Of a stretch of 64,000 nt of DNA, positions 8,525 through 17,534 are shown in pieces (the stretch's first letter is position 1; each line of letters begins with the position of its first letter). This stretch comes from a bacterium (GTDB lineage Bacteria; Zhuqueibacterota; Zhuqueibacteria; Residuimicrobiales; Krinioviventaceae): positions 1-64,000 of the forward strand of contig JAKQIY010000064.1 in NCBI GenBank assembly GCA_029561455.1. The letters are read 5' to 3'. The position numbers and the translations under genes were made by a program. Under the pieces are notes generated by a model. The model did not search any database, was not told where the DNA came from, and saw only the letters and a program-made list of their open reading frames with translations.

Positions 8525-8600
8525 GTCGGGGCGAGAGGATTTAGAATCCGCCACCCTCCACCGCAGGTGAATGCGCTGACCAGCAGCGTTTTCTATAAAA
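8525..8600 (-). pseudogene. tRNA-like relic 3
   Basis: Adjacent to the functional tRNA-Pro gene. The 3' acceptor strand (CGCCCCGAC) and the D-arm (GGTCAGCGCA) are kept. The T-loop carries an extra base (TTCTAAAT for TTCAAAT), and the anticodon arm is replaced by CACCTGCGGTG. The 5' acceptor strand is missing, replaced by AGAAAACGCTGC, so aminoacylation is unlikely. It could still be a structured transcript. Confidence 0.6.
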
Positions 8601-8607
8601 CAAAAAA

Positions 8608-8627
8608 GGATAATCTTGAGGTTATCC
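8608..8627 (-). terminator. Terminator of tRNA-Pro
   Basis: The minus strand reads GGATAACC-TCAA-GATTATCC followed by TTTTTTG, an intrinsic terminator just after the tRNA 3' end. The motif recurs, with varying stems, in the three degenerate units downstream. Confidence 0.8.
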
Positions 8628-8636
8628 TTTTATTAG

Positions 8637-8713
<77 letters not shown>

Positions 8714-8719
8714 ACATAT

Positions 8720-9136
8720 TTATTTTAACAGTCTTAGAATTTCCTGTAATTCAATCCTTATTTCATCTATCACTTCATCGCTTTTCAATTTGGAAAGCGA
8801 CATTTGCGTTTTAGTATTTTGCGCCTCTTTAAGTTTCACTAATCTTTGCTTGGCGCCTTCTATCGTATACTTTTGTTGATATAGCAGTTTTTTGATCAGT
8901 AAAATGATACGAATATCATTTTTTTTATATATACGGTTTCCGGCCCTGTTCTTCGCCGGTCGTAACTCACTAAACTCTGTTTCCCAGTAGCGGAGAACAT
9001 AGGGCTTTAGTGCAGTAATTTTGCTGACCTCTGCGATGGAATAATAAAGTTTTTTTATCGCTTTTTCTTCCATCATCTCCCTCAACGGAGGTTTCGGTTC
9101 ATTTTCGAGATCAAAAAATAGTGATAATTGTTCCAA
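8720..9136 (-). CDS. MerR-family transcriptional regulator
   Basis: 138 aa. Residues of about 30-98 form the MerR winged helix-turn-helix (YYSIAEVSKITALKPYVLRY, then NRIYKKNDIRIILLIKKLLY). The tail is a short charged helix suited to dimerisation, without a recognisable ligand domain or Cys metal site. This single-domain type resembles chaperone- or cell-cycle-linked MerR proteins of FCB bacteria more than metal sensors. The start given is a TTG without a good ribosome-binding site; an ATG at 9076 is an alternative. It follows the deacetylase gene by 16 nt, so the two may be co-transcribed. The target is unknown. Confidence 0.8.
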   Translation of the reverse strand: MEQLSLFFDLENEPKPPLREMMEEKAIKKLYYSIAEVSKITALKPYVLRYWETEFSELRPAKNRAGNRIYKKNDIRIILLIKKLLYQQKYTIEGAKQRLVKLKEAQNTKTQMSLSKLKSDEVIDEIRIELQEILRLLK

Positions 9137-9152
9137 TAATCAAGTATTATTT

Positions 9153-9911
9153 TTATGTCCAACTGCTTTTTTTAATCAGAACAGTGCAATCTGAACAGAC
9201 ATTAATAGCATCTTGTAACGTATTGTAAAACCACATATTACGTCCGTACAATTTATGACGGAATGATACCAGTGTATCCCATAAATACATACCAATCCGC
9301 GGCGTTGCAAAAACATCGGGCATTTTTGACCGGCTGGCGCCCATAATCAATCCAGCCCTGTAACCCAGTTCCAGACAATCCTGCACAACCTGGGCATTAC
9401 TGTTACCGAATGGATAGGCTACAATATACTTAAAATTATGCACATTTGCATTTAAAATATCGCGCGATTCCAGTAATTCCTTTTTCCTCGATTCCGGCGA
9501 TAACCTGGTGAGATCGCGATGATTCATGGTGTGTGAACCCGCTTCCCAGCCGGCCGTAGTTACTTCCTTGAGTTGCTCCCAGTTCATATGCCGGAATTTC
9601 AGACCGCCAAGATTAACATCCCAGGTATTAAGTTTACCCATGAAATTTGGACTGACGAATACGGTAGCCGGCAGATTATACCTGGTCAGGATCGGGTAAG
9701 CATAGGTATAAACCGATTCGTACCCGTCGTCAAAAGTAAGCGCAACCCGTTTAGGATGCTCGTTTCCGGCAAACAGGTATTCGGAAATGGTTTGAAAAAG
9801 AAAACCCTCCTGTAGTGCGCTCTCCACCTGGCGATGAAATTGCGCCGGTTTGACCCGGGTTACACCCAGGTCAAACCGGTTATCGACCATGTGATAAGCT
9901 AATATACTCAA
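9153..9911 (-). CDS. Polysaccharide deacetylase (NodB domain)
   Basis: 252 aa. NodB-fold motifs are all visible: the metal-binding TFDDGYESV near residue 60, the HxxxH-type motif SHTMNH, and the YPFG motif near residue 165. Such enzymes remove acetyl groups from N-acetylglucosamine-containing polymers or similar glycans. No signal peptide is evident, so the protein may be cytoplasmic or its start may be misplaced. The ATG overlaps the stop of the alanine dehydrogenase gene by 4 nt (ATGA), indicating translational coupling. The glycan substrate is not known. Confidence 0.85.
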   Translation of the reverse strand: MSILAYHMVDNRFDLGVTRVKPAQFHRQVESALQEGFLFQTISEYLFAGNEHPKRVALTFDDGYESVYTYAYPILTRYNLPATVFVSPNFMGKLNTWDVNLGGLKFRHMNWEQLKEVTTAGWEAGSHTMNHRDLTRLSPESRKKELLESRDILNANVHNFKYIVAYPFGNSNAQVVQDCLELGYRAGLIMGASRSKMPDVFATPRIGMYLWDTLVSFRHKLYGRNMWFYNTLQDAINVCSDCTVLIKKSSWT

Positions 9912-11050
9912 TGGACCAACGCAACTACAGCGTCAAGGGCATGATAAGGCAGATCAAAGGCGTCGGATACTCCTTTGAAAGTAATCTTGCCGTCGATAAT
10001 ATTTATACCTTTGGCAATTTCAGAATTTTGCAGCAATGCCTGCAGAAACTCTTTGCGCGGTAACTTGGCTTTATTGGCAATTTCCACTGCATAAGGTAAT
10101 GTAGCATTAGTGAGGCCCTTGGTGGAAGTCATGGGAACCGCACCCGGCATATTGGCAACACCGTAATGGATCACAGATTCGATTACATAGGTTGGATTTT
10201 CATGCGTGGTCGGTTTAATCGTTTCCACACAGCCTCCCTGGTCAACTGCCACATCCACAATAACTGAACCGGATTTCATCAATTTCAACATATCGCGGGT
10301 AATCAGTCGCGGGGCTTTAGCGCCGGCAATCAATACGGCTCCAACCACCAGGTCGGCATCCTGTATAGCTTCTCGAATGGTATAGGGACTGGACTTTACT
10401 GTTGTTACATTTTTCGGCATCACATCATCAAGATAACGTAAACGTTCCAGGCTCACATCCAGGATGGTGACATGAGCGCCCATACCTGCGGCCATTTTCG
10501 CAGCATTGGTACCCACCACACCGCCGCCTAAAATCACTACCGAAGCGGGTCGGACGCCGGGAATTCCGCCCAGTAAAATACCGCGACCGCCGAAATACTT
10601 TTCCAGGTATTTAGCGCCTTCCTGAACTGCCATACGACCGGCTACCTCACTCATAGGGATAAGCAGGGGCAGATCGCCTTTTTTGGTTTCAATGGTTTCA
10701 TAGGCTATACATAACGCCTGGCTCGCCATCATCGCATCAGTTAATTCACGGGATGCGGCAAAATGAAAATAGGTGAATACGATCTGGTGTTTGCGGATCA
10801 GTTTGTATTCCTGCGGTAAAGGTTCCTTAACTTTCATGATCATGTCGGCGCGGGCAAAAATCTCCCCGGCCGTATCAACGATTTCAGCTCCGGCCTTTTT
10901 ATACTCTTCATTCGTAAAGCCGCTGCCTACTCCGCCATTGTTTTCCACAAGAATCTGATGACCATTTTGTTTTAGAATCTCCACTCCTGCGGGAATCAAC
11001 GCAATGCGGTTTTCATTCGTTTTGATTTCCTTCGGCACACCAATGATCAT
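9908..11050 (-). CDS. ald: Alanine dehydrogenase
   Basis: 380 aa, full length for the family. It reversibly deaminates L-alanine to pyruvate and ammonia with NAD. N-terminal catalytic motifs include GVPKEIKTNENRIAL (with the substrate Arg) and KVKEPLP. The Rossmann domain has the glycine motif VILGGGVVGTNAA near residue 170. The typical YGVANMPGAVPMTST segment is near residue 295. It lies downstream of the M16 peptidase (13-nt gap) and overlaps the deacetylase by 4 nt, so these genes probably form one transcription unit from pnp onward. Confidence 0.95.
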   Translation of the reverse strand: MIIGVPKEIKTNENRIALIPAGVEILKQNGHQILVENNGGVGSGFTNEEYKKAGAEIVDTAGEIFARADMIMKVKEPLPQEYKLIRKHQIVFTYFHFAASRELTDAMMASQALCIAYETIETKKGDLPLLIPMSEVAGRMAVQEGAKYLEKYFGGRGILLGGIPGVRPASVVILGGGVVGTNAAKMAAGMGAHVTILDVSLERLRYLDDVMPKNVTTVKSSPYTIREAIQDADLVVGAVLIAGAKAPRLITRDMLKLMKSGSVIVDVAVDQGGCVETIKPTTHENPTYVIESVIHYGVANMPGAVPMTSTKGLTNATLPYAVEIANKAKLPRKEFLQALLQNSEIAKGINIIDGKITFKGVSDAFDLPYHALDAVVALVH

Positions 11051-11063
11051 AACTACCTCCGAT

Positions 11064-12329
11064 TTATTTTTTCCCTGGAGTCAATAGGGTTGTGCAAAAG
11101 CTGGACTCCTGGAACAGCTCATTTGCCAGCCGCATAATATCTGTCGGCGTGATTTGATTTATTTTTTCAAGAACTGTTTCTAATGAATTATGACGTCCGC
11201 TATAAATTTCATTTTCCCCTATTTTCCGCATACGCCGCGAACTGCTCTCCAAACCCAGAATTATATTACCACGTACCTGTGATTTGACCAGGCTCAATTC
11301 TGCATCAGTCACTGGTTCATTTTTCAACCTGTCAAATTCATTTTTAACCAGCTGCAGGGATTTTTTTACCTTGTCATCCGCGCATGCCAGGTATACGCCA
11401 AACACACCCGTATTAGCCATAATATCTGAAAAGCTGTAAACATTATAAGCAAAACCATATTTTTCCCGGATATTCTGGAACAAACGCGAACTCATGCCGC
11501 CGCCTAAAAGCAAATCGAGCAATACCAGCGTATATTTACGTTCATCGGTAAAGCCAAAAGTCTGTACACCCATACAAATGTGTCCCTGTTGGATAGAATC
11601 CATTTCCATACGGGAAAAATCAATTTTTTGCATCGACTGTACAGGGCTGGTTTGCGATGATGGGGTTTGTTTTTTTTGATCATAAAATTTCGTTACCAAA
11701 TCAACAAACCGTTGATGTTCGATATTACCTGCGGCAGCGAAAACCGTACGCTCAGGCAGGTATTGGCTATCGAGATAATCTTTCAAGTCTTTACGTTGAA
11801 AAGCGCCGACGTTTTCCGGGGTGCCGTAAATAAAATACCCCAATGGATGTTGATGAAATAAATTACGGTAAAAGTGATCCAGTAAAAATTCTTCGGGATC
11901 CTCTTTGGCATGGTTTATTTCTGCCAGTATGACGTTTTTTTCCAATTCCAGTTCCCGACCGGACAATTTCGAATTCTGCAAAATATCAGTTAAAACATCA
12001 ACTGCAATTTCAACGTGTTCATCGAGAACATGAGCGTGATAAAGCGAAAGTTCTTTTCCTGTGGATGCATTAAGACCACCACCCAGTGATTCGAGATTTT
12101 GGGCTATCTCTTTGGCAGTGCGTTTTTTTGTGCCCTTGAACAACATGTGTTCAAGAAAATGTGAGATACCATTATTGTCCGGAGTTTCATTACCGGAACC
12201 TACCGCAATCCATGCCCCGATGGATACGGAGCGGATATGTGGCATTCGCTCGGTAATGATACGAATGCCATTATCCAGTACTGATTTATTGATATTAATA
12301 TTAATATTACTAGTATTAAAAACTGTCAT
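11064..12329 (-). CDS. M16-family zinc metallopeptidase (processing-peptidase-like)
   Basis: 421 aa. The inverted zinc motif HFLEH occupies residues 57-61 (His57, Glu60, His61). The distal Glu lies in ILAEINHAKEDPEEF about 75 residues on. Two M16 halves are present, with the glycine-rich GGGMSSRLFQNIREKYGFAY in the second. This matches the single-chain bacterial relatives of mitochondrial processing peptidase, often found next to pnp, as here. No signal peptide is seen, so it is probably cytoplasmic. The short N-terminal tail NINININK comes from an ATT-rich repeat and is probably disordered. Confidence 0.92.
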   Translation of the reverse strand: MTVFNTSNINININKSVLDNGIRIITERMPHIRSVSIGAWIAVGSGNETPDNNGISHFLEHMLFKGTKKRTAKEIAQNLESLGGGLNASTGKELSLYHAHVLDEHVEIAVDVLTDILQNSKLSGRELELEKNVILAEINHAKEDPEEFLLDHFYRNLFHQHPLGYFIYGTPENVGAFQRKDLKDYLDSQYLPERTVFAAAGNIEHQRFVDLVTKFYDQKKQTPSSQTSPVQSMQKIDFSRMEMDSIQQGHICMGVQTFGFTDERKYTLVLLDLLLGGGMSSRLFQNIREKYGFAYNVYSFSDIMANTGVFGVYLACADDKVKKSLQLVKNEFDRLKNEPVTDAELSLVKSQVRGNIILGLESSSRRMRKIGENEIYSGRHNSLETVLEKINQITPTDIMRLANELFQESSFCTTLLTPGKK

Positions 12330-12357
12330 AAAAAAATTGTTATTCTGTTAAAGCGGA

Positions 12358-14436
12358 TCACTCTTCAGTTAAAAGTACTTTCCGGCTTAGAACCATTTTG
12401 CCATCCGCTTCAAATTTTAGTAATTTAACCTGCACTTCTTCGCCTACTTTGAGTACATCCTCCACCCGTTCGACGCGTTTGTTATCAATTTGGGAAATGT
12501 GCAGCAAGCCTTCTTTACCGGGTAGAATTTCAATGAAGGCGCCAAAATTCATAATCTTTTTCACTTTGCCGTTATAAATTTTGCCTTCTTCGGGCGCTGC
12601 CGTCAGATTCTTGATCCATTGCAAGGCGCTCTCTCCGCTTTCGGAAGCGACTGAAGCGATTGTTACCGTGCCGTCATCATCGATATTAATCGTTGCGCCG
12701 GTTGTTTCGGTTATTTCCCGAATCATCTTGCCGCCGGGGCCAATCACACTGCCGATCATATCCGATGGAATCTTGTAGGTCAAAATCCGCGGTGCGTGAA
12801 TAGAGAGTTCTTTTCTCGGTTCGGCCAATACGGCTTCCATTTTATCAAGAATGAATAACCGGGCTTCACGGGCGCGGGCCAATGCTTCGCGCATAATATC
12901 GGCGGATATGCCTTTGATCTTGATATCCATTTGGCAGGCGGTAACACCTTCGCGGTTACCGGCAACTTTGAAATCCATATCGCCCATGTGGTCTTCATCG
13001 CCAAGGATATCGGTGAGAACAGCTACTTGTTCACCTTCTTTTACCAACCCCATAGCAATACCAGCCACAGCGCTTTTAATCGGCACGCCGGCATCCATTA
13101 AAGACAACGAACCTGCGCACACCGTAGCCATTGACGAGGAACCGTTCGATTCCAACACATCGGAAACAACCCGTAATGTGTATGGAAATATTTTTTCACT
13201 GGGTATAACTGCTTTGATGGCGCGTTCGGCCAGGTTGCCATGCCCGATTTCACGGCGGCTCAGTCCACGCAAGGGCTTGACTTCTCCGGTACAGAACGGC
13301 GGGAAATTATAATGCAGCATGTAATTTTTCCAGAAATCGCCTTCCATACCCTCGATGCGTTGTTCATCAATTTTAGTGCCCAGTGTGGCAGTGGCCAACG
13401 CCTGGGTTTGTCCGCGCTGGAATAATGCGGAGCCATGTACACGCGGCAATAAACCGACTTCAATGTAAATATCGCGGATATCATTCAGGCCGCGGCCATC
13501 GAGACGCTGTTTTTTATTCAAAACCATAGAACGCATTAACTCTTTTTCCAAATCATGGAAAATAGCGACTATTTTACCCTCTTGTTCCGGGAATTCTTCG
13601 GCAAGTTGTTCCTGAATACCTTTAACCAAAGTATCCAGCGCCTCATGACGTTCCTCTTTTACGGCGATGGTCAGGCATTCCGTCAGTTTAACTTTGGCCA
13701 GTTCACTCACCCGGTTTTGCAGGGCGGAAATATCCTCGGGTTCCGGCAGCGCCATTTTTGGTTTACCGACTTCGGCGACCAATTCTTTTTGCAGTTGAAT
13801 GATCTTTTGTACTTCAGCATGACCAAACAGCAACGCATCAAGCATATCCTCTTCGGAAATTTCCTGGGCTTCACCTTCGACCATTAAAATCGAATCTTCC
13901 GAGGCAGCCATAACAAAATCCATGTCGCTTTCACGTCGTTGTTCAAAAGTGGGGTTCAGGATAAATTGTCCATTCACCCTGCCGATTCTGGCGCCGGCAA
14001 TTGGGCCTGCAAACGGGATGTTGGAAAGATTAATTGCTACCGAAGCAGCAGTTATACCTAATACATCCGAGTCGTTACTTTTGTCAGCCGAAAGTACCAT
14101 AACCATAACCTGCACTTCATTTTTAAACTCTTTGGGGAATAAGGGACGAATCGGGCGATCGATAAGCCGGGAGCACAAGACTTCGGTATCCGTTGGCCTG
14201 CCTTCGCGTTTCAGAAAACCGCCGGGGATTTTACCGATAGCATAGGCTTTTTCCCGGTATTCTACAGAAAGCGGGAAAAAATCCTGATCGGGAGCCGGTT
14301 CCTTGGCGCTGACAACTGTTGCCAGCACTATAGTTTCACCAAGCTGTACCCATGCGGAGCCGCTTGCTTGTTTGGCAAGTTTTCCGGTCTCGATGATAAA
14401 TTTTTGTCCGAGTTCACATTCTTTTCTATGAACCAT
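12358..14436 (-). CDS. pnp: Polynucleotide phosphorylase
   Basis: 692 aa, standard length. It has two RNase PH domains separated by the helical linker, then a KH domain (IGPGGKMIREITETTGATIN at about residue 560) and a C-terminal S1 domain (GKVKKIMNFGAFIEILPGKE). The catalytic second PH core includes FPPFCTGE and SSMATVCAGSL. The enzyme degrades RNA 3' to 5' using phosphate and trims mRNA and tRNA ends. A TGGAGGT ribosome-binding site supports the start. rpsO, its usual neighbour in many bacteria, lies about 5 kb upstream, separated here by the ABC genes. Confidence 0.97.
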   Translation of the reverse strand: MVHRKECELGQKFIIETGKLAKQASGSAWVQLGETIVLATVVSAKEPAPDQDFFPLSVEYREKAYAIGKIPGGFLKREGRPTDTEVLCSRLIDRPIRPLFPKEFKNEVQVMVMVLSADKSNDSDVLGITAASVAINLSNIPFAGPIAGARIGRVNGQFILNPTFEQRRESDMDFVMAASEDSILMVEGEAQEISEEDMLDALLFGHAEVQKIIQLQKELVAEVGKPKMALPEPEDISALQNRVSELAKVKLTECLTIAVKEERHEALDTLVKGIQEQLAEEFPEQEGKIVAIFHDLEKELMRSMVLNKKQRLDGRGLNDIRDIYIEVGLLPRVHGSALFQRGQTQALATATLGTKIDEQRIEGMEGDFWKNYMLHYNFPPFCTGEVKPLRGLSRREIGHGNLAERAIKAVIPSEKIFPYTLRVVSDVLESNGSSSMATVCAGSLSLMDAGVPIKSAVAGIAMGLVKEGEQVAVLTDILGDEDHMGDMDFKVAGNREGVTACQMDIKIKGISADIMREALARAREARLFILDKMEAVLAEPRKELSIHAPRILTYKIPSDMIGSVIGPGGKMIREITETTGATINIDDDGTVTIASVASESGESALQWIKNLTAAPEEGKIYNGKVKKIMNFGAFIEILPGKEGLLHISQIDNKRVERVEDVLKVGEEVQVKLLKFEADGKMVLSRKVLLTEE

Positions 14437-14484
14437 TGTACCTCCAGTTTCATTTTGTATCCCCGACTCTTTTATTTAGTCGAT

Positions 14485-14539
14485 GGAATCGGGAAAGTTC
14501 AGTTAGTAACTCAAGCTATGCTACATGTTTTCCGATTCC
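14485..14539 (-). terminator. Long hairpin after the DUF4340 gene
   Basis: The arms GGAATCGGGAAA (14485-14496) and TTTTCCGATTCC (14528-14539) pair across a 31-nt loop and include the DUF4340 stop codon. There is no T-run directly after. It may act as a weak terminator or an RNA-processing site ahead of pnp. Confidence 0.35.
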
Positions 14540-15882
14540 AACGTCTTTTCGTCTTTCTCAACATCCAGTATATCTTCAAGTTTGGGTTTTATTTTTTCTG
14601 CATTATCTTTGCTTACCAGGTAAACGGATTTGTTATCCGCAGTTTTGGCATACACCTTTCCGCTTTTTTCCTTACCCAGCAGCGTTTCTTTTAACAACAG
14701 GCCATTTTGATAAACTTTACAAGTCACCTGTGGTTTCGATAATCCATACATATCCAGTGAAGCGGGATTGTCGTCAACAAATTCTTCTGCTTTTAATGAC
14801 GACAAGTTGCTCAGCAATAAAGTAATTTGATAACTTTTTGCTAAACCGCTTTCAGGCGCAACCACCAGCCAGTTGCCGGCAGTATCCTTTTCACAAACAA
14901 TAGTTTGTCCGGTAAAAGCCAGTTCGATTTTGTCAACATCCGACTGGTTAAAATTTACTATATTTTTGTTGCGTAAATCAGTCACCGAAACGTCAAACAA
15001 GTTTACAAAAGCCGAATCGACCAGGAAAACCGGCTGGCGTGAATCGTCTTTGGCATAATATTTATCATTTAAAGCCTTGCCGACCAACAGAGTAGCCTGT
15101 GATTTTTCCTCTCCTAATAATAAATCAACCTTTAAAACAGGATTCGTTAATCCATACTTTTGCAGATCAGCCGGATTTTCATCAACAAATTCTTTGGCCG
15201 TCTCACTATTTAACCGATTTGTTAGCTGGTTAATTTCCGAAATATCACCGGAAACATTATTTTTCCCTTTAAGCATCCATTCGGCGCCGGCTTTTAACAA
15301 CTCGATCTTTCCCCGGCGATTGGTTAAAACCAGTTCCTTAATATTATTAACGTCAAAACGTAACACCTTTTTATTACGTACTTCGAATAAGGTTTTTTGG
15401 ATGTTGGTCTGCAGCGAAGTTGTGGTTAAAAATACCTCCGGTGAACCGTTTTTTCGGGCAAACACAAATGAACCGGTTGGAGTGTTTTCACCGACAAACA
15501 GGGTATCGGCCTTGCCATCATGCACCACGATCATCTTGCCGGCTTCCGGGGCTAAACCATAATCACCATACTCGACAGAATCGGTAGCTATGGTGCGGTC
15601 AATTTTTGCCCAGTCGAACATATTGAGAATCGCGTCAACCGTAGCTTTATCCCCATCGGTCTCAACAGGATTGACAATATTCCAGTTTTCACCATCTCTG
15701 ATAAAATGCAGCGCAGCAGGTTCCAGTATTAATTCCGTTACTGCGGCTTTATCTATATCAAGCAGTTTACCGGCGCTTTCTTTTTCTTCCGTTTTTTTTG
15801 TATCCTGATTTTTTATTAATAGAACGGCCGCAAGACCAACACAAAAAACGAGAGCCATTATGAGTGTCGTACGGTAATTCAT
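14521..15882 (-). CDS. DUF4340 membrane-anchored protein of the Gld-like ABC system
   Basis: 453 aa. One N-terminal membrane segment (TTLIMALVFCVGLAAVLLI) is followed by a large periplasmic-side region. Two repeated DUF4340-type units (LILEPAALHFIRDGENWNIV, WMLKG, and later FTGQTIVCEKDTAGNWLVVA) are visible, with recurring EFVDDNPASLDMYGL and EFVDENPADLQKYGL motifs. DUF4340 genes nearly always sit beside GldG-like and ABC permease genes, as here. An AGAGGAG ribosome-binding site supports the start. The biochemical role is unknown; an accessory subunit of the ABC complex is inferred from context. Confidence 0.85.
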   Translation of the reverse strand: MNYRTTLIMALVFCVGLAAVLLIKNQDTKKTEEKESAGKLLDIDKAAVTELILEPAALHFIRDGENWNIVNPVETDGDKATVDAILNMFDWAKIDRTIATDSVEYGDYGLAPEAGKMIVVHDGKADTLFVGENTPTGSFVFARKNGSPEVFLTTTSLQTNIQKTLFEVRNKKVLRFDVNNIKELVLTNRRGKIELLKAGAEWMLKGKNNVSGDISEINQLTNRLNSETAKEFVDENPADLQKYGLTNPVLKVDLLLGEEKSQATLLVGKALNDKYYAKDDSRQPVFLVDSAFVNLFDVSVTDLRNKNIVNFNQSDVDKIELAFTGQTIVCEKDTAGNWLVVAPESGLAKSYQITLLLSNLSSLKAEEFVDDNPASLDMYGLSKPQVTCKVYQNGLLLKETLLGKEKSGKVYAKTADNKSVYLVSKDNAEKIKPKLEDILDVEKDEKTLESENM

Positions 15883-15945
15883 ATTTTCAAACTCCTCTTT
15901 ATGAATATTATTAATAAATCATATTATTCATAAGCTATAAAATAT

Positions 15946-15969
15946 CAGGGCTTTCAATTGAAAGCCCTG
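15946..15969 (-). terminator. Perfect palindrome after the GldG-like gene
   Basis: CAGGGCTTTC-AATT-GAAAGCCCTG is a perfect 24-bp palindrome, 8 nt after the stop codon. On the minus strand it is followed by ATATTTTAT. It probably reduces read-through into the DUF4340 gene. Confidence 0.55.
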
Positions 15970-15977
15970 TCAGTTTA

Positions 15978-17534
15978 CTATTTTCGTTTTATATAAACAA
16001 CAATTCCGGTAGCAAAAATAACTATCGGTAACAACAACACACCAAGATACAAGATCAGGCGCGATTGTTTTTGGGAAATATTGATCCGCCGGTCTTCCGG
16101 GTCGCGTGGACGAACGGAAATAAGGTCCTCCTCGCCGGCCATCCAACTGATTACGTTCATAAACAGATCAGTATTGCCCTGTACCTTTATGTAACCATTG
16201 CTGGCAAAATCAGCGTCGCCAAACACCGCCAGACGCGATTTTAACTGCACAGGCCCAAGATCAAACTTGTCTTCTGTCGACGCCGGGGTTTCAGCGTCTT
16301 TTTCCGCTACCGTTAAAATCGGCACCGGGCCTTTGATATCCTGATCTTCATCCATTGTGATGCGCCCGGTGGTCAAGGGACTGGTTTCGGCCCAGCTTTG
16401 TGGACTGGTTTTGGCAATTTCATTAACAGTAATGCCAGTGGGCGCTGACTCGGAGGCAAATACCGACCGCGTTTCCGGGAAAAATGTCATCACAGCAAAA
16501 TCTTTGCTGATGGCGTGTTCTTCATATTGTGAAACGATCGGTATGGTGGGACCGGCGCCGAACAACTGGCCGATACCCGAAGCATCAACTACTATATCAT
16601 GTCCGACATTGATACCCCATTCCCGCGCCAATGCAACATAACTTTCCGGGGAATCGGTATCCAGCAGCAGCAAGACCTTGCCACCCTTTTTCAGATAATT
16701 GTTGACTTTAATTTGTTCAAAATCAAACAAATCTGTTTTGGGAGCGGCAAAAACCAGTACTGAACAATCATCAGGCAAAGAATCCGGGGGATTAGCCAAC
16801 AAAATCTTGTCAATTTGAAAATTTTCTTCCGTGATCGCTTGCTTGATAAAACTGTAACCGGTTTGTTCCGCATTATCATAATCGCGTTCACCATGCCCGG
16901 TAACAAAATACAACTTTTTAACGCCTTCACGGGTTACGGTGATCAACGCATTGGTTATATCTTCCTCGGTTGATTTATTGATCTTTTCTTCCTTGCCCTG
17001 GCTTTCCAGAACAATGGTGCCATAAGTTTTAATATTATACTTTTTTGCCAGGCCAGGTTTTTTATCCGGATCGACAAATTCATACTGGAACCGGGAAGAA
17101 TACTGTGCATATTCTTTTAACAATTCCAGGGCTTGCTGTTCCTCGCCGGTCTTGAAAAAACCGGTTACCTTGACATCTTTATCCAGGTGTTTCAATACCT
17201 TGCGGGTTTGTTCCGCCAGGCTGAATATTTTCGAGGCAGTTAAATCTGCGCGATAGGAAAAGCGTGAAAAAATGATATTGATAACTATTAAAATACCCAG
17301 TAAAAAAATGATCATAAACATGGCATTGGTGCCAAACCGGGCCGATCGGCTTGACAGTCCTGCTTTAATATCTTTGAACCGCAGGACAACAAACACAATG
17401 AGCAATACAGCGCCAACCGCCAGAAATATGATAGGCAGAGTTGACAAAACAAGATTAATAGAATAAATAACAAGACCTAACAGGGCAAATCCCAAACCGG
17501 TCCAGCCGAGTATATTAGCATATTTTTTCATCAT
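15978..17534 (-). CDS. GldG-like ABC-associated membrane protein
   Basis: 518 aa from the ATG at 17534. That start follows a GGAGGGG ribosome-binding site and overlaps the permease stop by 4 nt; an upstream in-frame start lies inside the permease gene and is unlikely. Three membrane segments are visible: two near the N-terminus (IVFVVLRF region and FMIIFLLGILIVINIIF) and one at the very end (LYLGVLLLPIVIFATGIVVY). The soluble middle resembles the IFT52/GldG-type domain (FVTGHGERDYD, LLLLDTDSPESY). In Flavobacterium, GldG works with GldA and GldF. Here gliding is not implied, since such sets are widespread in non-gliding FCB bacteria. Confidence 0.85.
   Translation of the reverse strand: MMKKYANILGWTGLGFALLGLVIYSINLVLSTLPIIFLAVGAVLLIVFVVLRFKDIKAGLSSRSARFGTNAMFMIIFLLGILIVINIIFSRFSYRADLTASKIFSLAEQTRKVLKHLDKDVKVTGFFKTGEEQQALELLKEYAQYSSRFQYEFVDPDKKPGLAKKYNIKTYGTIVLESQGKEEKINKSTEEDITNALITVTREGVKKLYFVTGHGERDYDNAEQTGYSFIKQAITEENFQIDKILLANPPDSLPDDCSVLVFAAPKTDLFDFEQIKVNNYLKKGGKVLLLLDTDSPESYVALAREWGINVGHDIVVDASGIGQLFGAGPTIPIVSQYEEHAISKDFAVMTFFPETRSVFASESAPTGITVNEIAKTSPQSWAETSPLTTGRITMDEDQDIKGPVPILTVAEKDAETPASTEDKFDLGPVQLKSRLAVFGDADFASNGYIKVQGNTDLFMNVISWMAGEEDLISVRPRDPEDRRINISQKQSRLILYLGVLLLPIVIFATGIVVYIKRK

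Larger units (their letters stand above)
8274..8627 (-). repeat. Array of four terminator hairpins alternating with three tRNA-like relics, period 110-114 bp
   Basis: Read on the minus strand, four hairpins lie at 8608-8627, 8495-8514, 8381-8407 and 8274-8293, each followed by a T-run. Three have GGATAATC/GATTATCC-type stems. The third (8381-8407) has a different stem, GGAAC/GTTCC, but keeps the same layout. Between hairpins lie three sequences related to the intact tRNA-Pro next door. The arrangement looks like repeated duplication of a tRNA gene with its terminator, followed by decay of all but one copy. Confidence 0.75.
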